The position numbers and the translations under genes were made by a program. From positions 62,001-126,000 of the forward strand of contig NZ_JAHZUY010000005.1 in assembly GCF_019458025.1 (NCBI RefSeq): 64,000 bases of DNA. Direction: 5' to 3'. This document shows, one piece after another, positions 56,241 through 64,000 of this stretch. Origin of the DNA: Caldovatus aquaticus (lineage in GTDB: Bacteria > Pseudomonadota > Alphaproteobacteria > Acetobacterales > Acetobacteraceae). The notes beneath the pieces were generated by a model. It was not told the origin of the DNA. It did not search any database and saw only the letters and a program-made list of their open reading frames with translations. Position 1 is the first letter of the stretch. Each line of letters starts with the position of its first letter.

Positions 56241-56473
56241 GGGTCTCCCCCGAAGATGCGGCGCCAAGGAAGCGGGGCGGCGGCGATCTGTCGAGTGGGC
56301 CGCCGGGCCCGCCCCGCGCCACCGCGTCGCCCCGGGCGCCGCACGCCCGGCGTGAGCGCGAGTCGCGCATCGCCGCCGCCGCCTTCCCCGCACGCCGGCG
56401 GGCGGAGCACGGGCGCATTGACGCGCCGCCGCCCGCCCCCCAGCCTGGGCGCGCGGATCAGGGGGCCAGGACC

Positions 56474-56665
56474 ATGCGCGCCTACGAAGGCCAATTCTCC
56501 GACAACCGACCGATCAGGCGCTCGCGCGAGGAGAAGCGGCGGCAGCTCGCCGAGCTGCGGCAGACGCTCGCGGGGATGAAGCCGCACGTCTCGCCCGCGC
56601 TGCGGGCCTCGATCGCGGCGAAGATCGCGGCCCTGGAGGCGGAGCTGGGCGAACGCCGGGGCTGA
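56474..56665 (+). CDS. 63-aa charged helical protein, unknown
   Basis: Starts MRAYEGQFSDNRPIRRSREEK. From about residue 17 it is a single amphipathic or coiled-coil stretch (RRQLAELRQTLAGMKPHVSP then AALEAELGERRG). Third codon positions are almost all G or C, matching real genes of the region. CCAGGA lies close before the ATG. It is divergent from the hydroxylase gene. No family is recognised; it could be a small regulator or subunit. Confidence 0.55.
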   Translation: MRAYEGQFSDNRPIRRSREEKRRQLAELRQTLAGMKPHVSPALRASIAAKIAALEAELGERRG

Positions 56666-56704
56666 CCGGCGGCGCGCCGCCGGCCGCGGCCCATGCTGTC
56701 CAAG

Positions 56705-56802
56705 GAACGGATCGCCGACGGCGGAAGACAGCCGGGCACGCGGCTCCGCCCGGCCGGTGACGCGCCGGCGCCGCCATCGCGCCCGGCCGAGCGGCGACAA
56801 CA
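56705..56802 (+). repeat. Two-hairpin intergenic element, degenerate copy C
   Basis: Starts GAACGGATCGCCGACGGCGG, matching 18 of the first 20 bases of copy A, and keeps GCCGAGCGG near its end (56786-56794). The middle has diverged and the outer stem of hairpin 1 is lost. It lies between the 63-aa gene and the stop of the convergent glycosyltransferase. Confidence 0.45.
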
Positions 56803-58980
56803 CTACGGGCGGCAGGGCAGGCGGCGCTGTTCGAGGAATGCGATCCGCGCCGGGAGGTCGTATGGCCGGCAGAGCAACAGAGCGGCGAGGCCGAGGCCCA
56901 CCCGCCGGCCGTCCGGCAGGGCAGCGCCCGGCTCGTCGCTGTCGATCTCCAGATCCACGGCCGCGAGTCCGGGCGGCGCCTCCAGCGTCAGCGTGAACCG
57001 CAGGCCCGCTGGCGCGAGCAGCCGCCGCTCCGGCCCGCCGGGACCGAGGCGCACCCGCACCGTCAGGTCCTCCGGCGGCGCCACGCAGTCGAGCTGCAGG
57101 CGCATCGGCGCCGCGGTCGGTGCCTCGAGAGGAAGGCGCAGCTGCGCCCGCCCCGGCCTGGTCCACACCCCCCAGGGCTCGAGCGGATGCCAGCCGAGGC
57201 CGACGCGCGCCATGTCCGCGAGCGCCATGTCGACGCTCGGCATCGTCTCCCCGGCCAGGCGCAGCGCCAGCACGCGGCCCGGACGCAACGCCACCTGCCG
57301 TGCCCGCGCCTCCGCGAGCGCCGCCGCCTCCTCCTTCGCCGGCACGGCGCGCAGCGCCGCGAGAATCTGATCCTTCACCGCCCGCCAGTCGCGCAGCCGC
57401 ACGCGCCGCGCAAGACGCGCCTCCGCCGCCTGCCGCGCCGCCGCATCGAACAGCAGGACCTCGAGCTTCGACACCAGATCGTCGAGATCGCCGGGCGCGA
57501 AGTACACCGCTCCCTCCCCGCCCGCCTCCGGCAGCGAGGAATGGCGCGGCACCAGCGGCACGCGGCCGAAGGCGAGGCTCTCCGTAACCGGGAGCCCCCA
57601 GCCCTCGTAATGGCTGTTGTAGAGGGTGAACAGGCAGCGCCGGTAGAGCGCCGCGAGCGTGCTGTCCGGCACGCCGTGCACGATGGACACGCGGTGCGCG
57701 AGCTCCTGCGCCTCGGCCAGCAGCGCGAGGGCCGGCTCCGCCAGCCAGCCCGGCTTGCCGACGCAAAGCAGGCGCGGCACCGCCGCGGTGCCGTGCCGGG
57801 CGATCAGCCTCCGCCAGGCGCGGAAGGCCAGCAGGTGGTCCTTGCGCGATTCGATGGTGCCTACGAACAGCACGAAGGGCTCGCCGGGCGCCGGCAGCCG
57901 CGGGTCCGCGTCCGCCCCGGCCGCGCCGCTCGCCTCGGCGCCGAGCGCCGGCCGGGGGTCGGCGTCAAGCGGAACGACCGTCGCCGGCAGCTCCGCCGCC
58001 GGGAGCAACGCCGCGAGCTCGCGCCGCACATCCACGAGGGTGCAGCGCGAATTGCAGAGCAGCGCGTCGGCATGCAGCGCGAGCGAGGCGAACCACTGGG
58101 CGAACTCGCGCACCAGCCCGGCGCTGCAGTGCTGCGGCACGATCAGGGGGATGCAGTCGTGCACGAAGGGCACATAGCGCAGGCCGAAGCGCGCCTTGGC
58201 ATCGCGCACGCGCAGGAAGTAGTCGCGGATCCACCACGAGGTGCCGAGATTGCAGAGCACCGCCCCCGGCGCGAAGGCGAGGGCGGCCCCCTCGGCCAGC
58301 GCGCCGCGCAGCTCCGCGAGCGCCGCCTGCCAAGCGAAGTCGTGCGGGTCAGCGCCGCACTGGGAGAGCCGCCAGAGGCGCAGGAACAGCGCCGGCGCGA
58401 CCGCCCGCCAGGCACCGTGCTGCTGGTCGAAGGCGGCGACCGCGACCGGCTCCCCGGCCGGCGCATCGAGCAGCGCATGAGCGATGACGTTGAGCTGGAC
58501 GCGCTGGATCCCGGTCGGGGCCCGGTTGTCGGCGAAATAGGCGAACAGGTCGGAAGCGTCGAAGACGAAGCGGGCGTCCGCCGCGCCCTCGCGCCCTGCA
58601 GCGGCCTCGGGCGCGACGGCGGGAGGCGGCGCGCCCGCCGCGGTGCGGGCCGCACGGGCGCGGGCCAGGGCGGCGGCGGCGGGCCCGCGCTCGCCCAGCG
58701 CGTCGAGCGCCTCGGCCAGGCGCTCCTCCGCCTCCGCGGCCCCGGGCGTTCCCGCCGCGAGCGCCGCCGCCTCCTCGCACGCGCGCAGGGCGGCGGCGAG
58801 GTCGCCCGCGGCGGCCAGGCAGGCGCCGAGCGCAAGGCGCGCGCGCCAGTCCTCCGGACGCTCCGCCAGCGCCGCGCGCCACGCCGCGATCGCCGCGCTG
58901 CGCATCCCGGACGCCGCGAGCGCCGCCGCGAGGCCGGCGGCGTCGGGCAAGGCGGAGTGCTGCGGCGCCGCGCCGTCCAT
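56803..58980 (-). CDS. Glycosyltransferase with TPR-like N-terminus
   Basis: 725 aa. Residues about 10-110 form Ala-rich helical pairs resembling TPR repeats (AAWRAALAERPEDWRARLALGACLAAAGD). The GT4-like core (about 138-560) opens FADNRAPTGIQRVQLNVIAHAL and has FVLFVGTIESRKDHLLAFRAW and NSHYEGWGLPVTESLAFGRVPL, the GPGTP-type donor site equivalent. A beta-rich C-terminal region (600-725) of unknown type follows. It is likely to build a surface polysaccharide. It starts 16 bp after the other glycosyltransferase. Confidence 0.8.
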   Translation of the reverse strand: MDGAAPQHSALPDAAGLAAALAASGMRSAAIAAWRAALAERPEDWRARLALGACLAAAGDLAAALRACEEAAALAAGTPGAAEAEERLAEALDALGERGPAAAALARARAARTAAGAPPPAVAPEAAAGREGAADARFVFDASDLFAYFADNRAPTGIQRVQLNVIAHALLDAPAGEPVAVAAFDQQHGAWRAVAPALFLRLWRLSQCGADPHDFAWQAALAELRGALAEGAALAFAPGAVLCNLGTSWWIRDYFLRVRDAKARFGLRYVPFVHDCIPLIVPQHCSAGLVREFAQWFASLALHADALLCNSRCTLVDVRRELAALLPAAELPATVVPLDADPRPALGAEASGAAGADADPRLPAPGEPFVLFVGTIESRKDHLLAFRAWRRLIARHGTAAVPRLLCVGKPGWLAEPALALLAEAQELAHRVSIVHGVPDSTLAALYRRCLFTLYNSHYEGWGLPVTESLAFGRVPLVPRHSSLPEAGGEGAVYFAPGDLDDLVSKLEVLLFDAAARQAAEARLARRVRLRDWRAVKDQILAALRAVPAKEEAAALAEARARQVALRPGRVLALRLAGETMPSVDMALADMARVGLGWHPLEPWGVWTRPGRAQLRLPLEAPTAAPMRLQLDCVAPPEDLTVRVRLGPGGPERRLLAPAGLRFTLTLEAPPGLAAVDLEIDSDEPGAALPDGRRVGLGLAALLLCRPYDLPARIAFLEQRRLPCRP

Positions 58981-58996
58981 CGCGCCAGGCCGCGGC

Positions 58997-60364
58997 TCAC
59001 TGCGGCCAGTTCACGCCGACGCGGGCATAGGCCTCGCGCAGCCTGGCACGGTACCGCTCCGCGCTGAACCGCGCCGCCTGGGCGGGCCCCTCCACGGACA
59101 GGCGGCCGCGCAGGTCGGAATCGGCATCGAGCGCGCGGATGGCTTGCGCCATCTCGCGCACGTCGTAGGGGTCCGCCTGCAGCGCGGCGTCGCCCACGAC
59201 CTCGGGCATCGAGGCGGTGTTGGAGGTCATCACCGGCGTCCCGAGGGTCATCGCCTCCAGCGCCGGCAGGCCGAAGCCCTCGTAGAGCGAGGGGAAGAGC
59301 ACCGCCTTGGCGCCGCGGATCAGGCTGACCAGCAGCGGGAAGGAGGCGTAGTCCACCAGCATCACCGTATGGCGCGTCATGGTGCGGTCGCCGCGGGTGA
59401 GCAGGTAGCGGATGTGCTCGTTGTCGGCGATGATGCGCAGCTCCTCCTCCGACTTCCACGCCCGCTTGCCGACGATGACCAGCGGGTCCGCGGCGCCGGA
59501 GGCGAGGTAGGCCTCGATCAGCCGCCCGACGTTCTTCTTTGGCTCGATCGCGCCGAAGAAGAGGAAGTAGCGCCGGAATTCCAGCCCGAAGGTCCCGGCC
59601 ACCTCGGTGCGCACCTCGTCGAGCGGCTTGGCCGCGTATTTCGCCGGGATCTCCACGCTCTGGTAGGTGTTGGTGACCTTGTCCTCCGGCACGCCGAGCA
59701 GGTTGACGATGTCGCGCCGCGAGCACTCGGAGACGGTGATGATGTGGTCGGCGCGGCGCGCGATCTGGCGCACCAGGCGGAAGTAGAGGCGCTTGTTGTC
59801 GAGCGTGGTGTAGGGCAGCCGGAGCGGCACCAGGTCGTGCATCGTGTACACGTTGCGCGCGCCGGGCACCCTCAGCGCCAGCGGGTAGGTCCAGTGCATC
59901 ACCTGGGGCGCCGAGCGGAAGTGCACGCGCATCCGCGTGCGGTAGGTCCGGAAGTGCAGATGCGAGGTCGCGAACAGGTTCTGCACGTTCCAGAGATGGT
60001 CGAAATGCGGCAGGCGGCTCTGGAACTGGGTGCTGATCACCCTCCCCGTGATCGGCACCCGGGTGGCGATCTCGCCGAAGGGCGAGCTGACGACGCGCCG
60101 GAGGGTGTGCAGGGCGCGCACGAGCTTCGAGGGGCTGCCGACCAGCGGGTCGAAGAAGGCGATCTCCCGGATCAGCGAGTTCAGCGCGAGGGTGGAGCTG
60201 CGCGTGCCGTAGAGCACCCCGACCTCCGCCCCGAGGTCGCGCAGCGCGAAGGACAGGTTGCGGGCGTAGGTCGCCACCCCCGTCCCCTGTTCCAGGGCGA
60301 GATTGTATCCGTCAATGAAGATGCGCGGACGGCGGTTCCGGTCGCGGCTGCTGGAGGAGAACAC
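58997..60364 (-). CDS. GT4-family glycosyltransferase
   Basis: 455 aa if started at GTG 60364; a TTG at 60463 is the longest alternative, and the first conserved residues are [24 protein letters not shown]. The C-terminal donor-binding half has [21 protein letters not shown] and [25 protein letters not shown], with the Glu-x7-Glu pattern. It transfers a sugar from a nucleotide donor, probably to a cell-surface glycan. Moderate composition shift toward A/T in places. First of a two-gene leftward unit. Confidence 0.85.
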   Translation of the reverse strand: MFSSSSRDRNRRPRIFIDGYNLALEQGTGVATYARNLSFALRDLGAEVGVLYGTRSSTLALNSLIREIAFFDPLVGSPSKLVRALHTLRRVVSSPFGEIATRVPITGRVISTQFQSRLPHFDHLWNVQNLFATSHLHFRTYRTRMRVHFRSAPQVMHWTYPLALRVPGARNVYTMHDLVPLRLPYTTLDNKRLYFRLVRQIARRADHIITVSECSRRDIVNLLGVPEDKVTNTYQSVEIPAKYAAKPLDEVRTEVAGTFGLEFRRYFLFFGAIEPKKNVGRLIEAYLASGAADPLVIVGKRAWKSEEELRIIADNEHIRYLLTRGDRTMTRHTVMLVDYASFPLLVSLIRGAKAVLFPSLYEGFGLPALEAMTLGTPVMTSNTASMPEVVGDAALQADPYDVREMAQAIRALDADSDLRGRLSVEGPAQAARFSAERYRARLREAYARVGVNWPQ

Positions 60365-60609
60365 CGGTTCGGGCCCGTTCCTTCCGTGCCGGCGCGGGCG
60401 GGCGAGAGTCGTGTTGCGCCAGGGTACTGGTCTCAACCTGTCGTTTATGCCGCCTGGCGTCAAGCGCGGCTGGGCGCGCCCCCCTTCCTTCCGCTCCCTT
60501 GAACGCGCCCGGGCGGTCTCCTACCTCCGGTGGCGTGGCCGGCCGGGCCCGGACGCCGGGCCACGGCCGTCGTGCCCGCAGGCGATCCTCACCAGACCGT
60601 CTCACGGTC

Positions 60610-60792
60610 ATGACGACGCGACCGACCACGCTCTTCCGTTCCAGGCCGCCGGTGCGCGGCCGGATGTCCCTCCGCCCCGCTCCCCCGCTCCTCGCCGATG
60701 CGCTCTCGCTGCTCGCCCGCAGCGCGGCGATCGGGCTCGGCGTGCTGGCGCTGCTGGGCGGGCTCGGCCTCGCGGGGATGGCGCCGCGCTGA
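60610..60792 (+). CDS. 60-aa single-span membrane peptide, unknown
   Basis: Starts MTTRPTTLFRSRPPVRGR and ends GGLGLAGMAPR. A positively charged N-terminal half is followed by one hydrophobic segment (about residues 28-56), consistent with an inner-membrane anchor. It lies 98 bp before purH on the same strand, with a GGTC-type weak site before the ATG. No family seen. Confidence 0.4.
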   Translation: MTTRPTTLFRSRPPVRGRMSLRPAPPLLADALSLLARSAAIGLGVLALLGGLGLAGMAPR

Positions 60793-60890
60793 GGCGGCAC
60801 GGCGGCCGGCGGGGCAGCGCGGCCACGGCGCCGGGTTGAAGCGGCGCCGGGGCGGGGCTAGAGCACGCGCGCCCCGTCCGGAAGCCCGCC

Positions 60891-62468
<1,578 letters not shown>

Positions 62469-62491
62469 AACGTCCGGCGGCCGATTCGCGA

Positions 62492-62512
62492 CGGCCCCGG
62501 AGGGAGGGGCCG
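62492..62512 (+). promoter_or_regulatory. Hairpin enclosing the rmuC ribosome-binding site
   Basis: Seven-pair stem CGGCCCC / GGGGCCG with loop GGAGGGA. The loop is the only Shine-Dalgarno-like sequence before the rmuC ATG (62516). It begins 24 bases after the purH stop. It could attenuate readthrough from purH or modulate rmuC translation. Confidence 0.45.
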
Positions 62513-62515
62513 AAG

Positions 62516-64000
62516 ATGGGATCGGACGCAGCAATGCTGCTCGCAGCCCAGATCGTACTGGGCCTGCTGACCGTTGCCGCCGTCTTCCTTATTGCCCGGC
62601 GGTCGCGCGACGACGGGGCTGTCAGCGCACTGGCCACCAAAGTGGACTCGCTGATGATTCTGCAGGAGCGCCAAGCCGGGCATTTGGCCGATATCGAGCG
62701 CCTCATGGAGCGGCGCCTATCCGATGTAGCGGAGCGCCTGAATGCGGCCATGCTCGACCAGACGAAGGCGCTCGGCAGGGCCGCCACTGAGCAGGCCGAA
62801 CGGCTGGGGACCATGGAGAACCGCCTTTCGGACCGGCTCGCCGACGACGCGAAGGCCACCCAGGCCACGGTCCGGGCTTCGGAGGAGTCGATCTCCAGGG
62901 CATTCGAGGAGCAGCGGATGCAACTCGCCGACCGGGCCGCCGCGCTGCGCCGCGATGTCATGCAAGGTGTCGGGGACCTCAATCGTGCGGTCGAGACCGT
63001 CAAGACCACCCTGGTCGAGGGACAAGCGAAGATCGAGCAGGGAATAGCGCGCGAGATGAAGGAAGCGCGCGACCTGATCGACCGGAAGAGCGAGGAGACA
63101 CGCAGCCTTGTGGATCTGCGCCTCAAGGAAATACGGGAGGCGAACGACGCACGTCTGGCGGAGATCCAGAGGGCTGTGAACGAGCAGCTGCACAGCGCGG
63201 TCGAGAAGCAGATGAACGAGAGCTTCAACCGCGTAATCGACCAGTTCGCAGCGGTCCAGAAGGCGATGGGCGACGTGCAGCAGGTCACGTCCCAGATCGG
63301 CGACATCAAGCGGATCTTCTCCAACGTGAAGACTCGCGGCGGCTGGGCCGAGGCGCAAGTCAAGGCCCTGCTTGACGACATCCTCCCTCCCGGCGGCTAC
63401 GAGACGAACGTGCGCCTGAAGGACGACAGCCAGGAGGCGGTAGAGTTCGCCGTACTGATGCCGTCGCAGGGCGGGGAACGGGTCTATCTTCCCATCGATG
63501 CGAAGTTTCCGACCGAGGACTACGAACGTCTCCTCACAGCATCCGAATGCGGCGACGCCGAAGGCGAGGCGCGCGCCCGCAACGCCCTGCAACGCCGTGT
63601 GCGCGAGGAGGCGGCGAAGATCGCGGCGAAATACATCCATCCACCACGCACGGTAGAGTTCGCCGTGCTCTATCTGCCGACTGAAGGCCTCTACGCCGAG
63701 GTGGCGAGGGTGAACGGGCTCCTGGAGGAGCTAGGCAGGGTACACCGCGTCCTCATTCTCGGCCCGAGCCTGCTGCCGGCGATGCTTCGCACTATCCAGC
63801 TCGGGCACGTGACCCTGGCGCTGAATCAGAAGGCCGATCTGGTACGCGAACTCCTCGGCGCCACCAAGACCGAGATGGAAAAGATGGACAAGGTGCTCGG
63901 AACCTTGGCGAAGCAGGTGGGCACGGTCGGCAGCACAATCGAGAAAGCCAAGGTTCGCACGCGTGCCGTTGCGCGGAAGCTCAAGGGTATCGAGGCAGTG
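62516..64000 (+). CDS. rmuC: RmuC-family DNA recombination protein (3' end beyond window)
   Basis: 495 codons visible, still open at base 64000. N-terminal membrane span (about 7-25), a long charged coiled coil (about 40-265, with many IERLMERR and EQGIAREMKEAR heptad-like stretches), then the endonuclease-like domain: TRGGWAEAQVKALLDDILPP, YLPIDAKFPTEDYERL and VLYLPTEGLYAEV. RmuC limits inversions and deletions between inverted repeats in E. coli. Codons such as GTA, CTA, ATA and ACA occur repeatedly, unlike purH and other neighbours, which hints at a different history. Confidence 0.9.
   Translation, partial: MGSDAAMLLAAQIVLGLLTVAAVFLIARRSRDDGAVSALATKVDSLMILQERQAGHLADIERLMERRLSDVAERLNAAMLDQTKALGRAATEQAERLGTMENRLSDRLADDAKATQATVRASEESISRAFEEQRMQLADRAAALRRDVMQGVGDLNRAVETVKTTLVEGQAKIEQGIAREMKEARDLIDRKSEETRSLVDLRLKEIREANDARLAEIQRAVNEQLHSAVEKQMNESFNRVIDQFAAVQKAMGDVQQVTSQIGDIKRIFSNVKTRGGWAEAQVKALLDDILPPGGYETNVRLKDDSQEAVEFAVLMPSQGGERVYLPIDAKFPTEDYERLLTASECGDAEGEARARNALQRRVREEAAKIAAKYIHPPRTVEFAVLYLPTEGLYAEVARVNGLLEELGRVHRVLILGPSLLPAMLRTIQLGHVTLALNQKADLVRELLGATKTEMEKMDKVLGTLAKQVGTVGSTIEKAKVRTRAVARKLKGIEAV

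Overview
This window is very GC-rich chromosomal DNA, densely coded, with third codon positions almost always G or C. The gene content points to an alphaproteobacterium, most likely of the Rhodospirillales/Acetobacteraceae (Roseomonas-like) type: a fused SecD-SecF, lpxB next to a Gfo/Idh oxidoreductase, tripartite-tricarboxylate (Bug) binding proteins without their membrane partners, and several ABC uptake systems. The taxonomy is inference from gene families and composition, not a marker-gene match. No phage, insertion sequence, CRISPR array or rRNA gene was seen.

Layout. 1-1.7 kb: a leftward three-gene unit of a 57-aa membrane protein, an XpaC-like protein and TelA (cut by the window start). 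1.8-3.5 kb: a 3-hydroxyacyl-CoA dehydrogenase-like enzyme and a TetR-like protein. 3.5-19.7 kb: about 16 kb of leftward transport genes in two blocks. The first transcribed is a branched-chain/amide-type ABC system in the order livG-livF, five tandem paralogous binding proteins, livH-livM. The second is DUF1028-oppD-oppF-binding protein-dppB-dppC. 19.9-28.2 kb: trigger factor, tRNA-Leu(UAG), an AceE/transketolase-like enzyme, malonyl-CoA decarboxylase, the NAD(P)HX repair enzyme and a Bug protein, all leftward. 28.4-31.3 kb: a ParA-like ATPase, a CopD-like protein and a GNAT rightward, then a GT87 membrane protein leftward.

31.6-42.8 kb: an EamA exporter; then a chained rightward operon NUDIX-alaX-sseA-metC-MFS; zur divergent from hisI; a chained run GNAT-nitrilase-lpxB-class II aldolase; and a convergent Gfo/Idh gene. 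42.9-56.2 kb: secDF, a second Bug protein, Fe-ADH, a second class II aldolase, an FAD amine-oxidase gene broken by three single-base frameshifts, a GlcG-like protein, a second EamA, a thioesterase, an RraA-like enzyme and a molybdopterin hydroxylase large subunit with no small or medium subunit nearby. 56.4-64 kb: a 63-aa protein, two glycosyltransferases, a 60-aa membrane peptide, purH and rmuC (cut by the window end).

Most distinctive: (i) five consecutive solute-binding proteins serving one permease, with mosaic near-identical 3' ends; (ii) an undescribed 102-bp two-hairpin intergenic element in two aligned copies, each starting on the last base of a TAG stop codon, with compensatory changes in the outer stem, plus a decayed third copy; (iii) the translationally chained NUDIX-alaX-sseA-metC-MFS unit; (iv) a tiny membrane ORF coupled to xpaC-telA.
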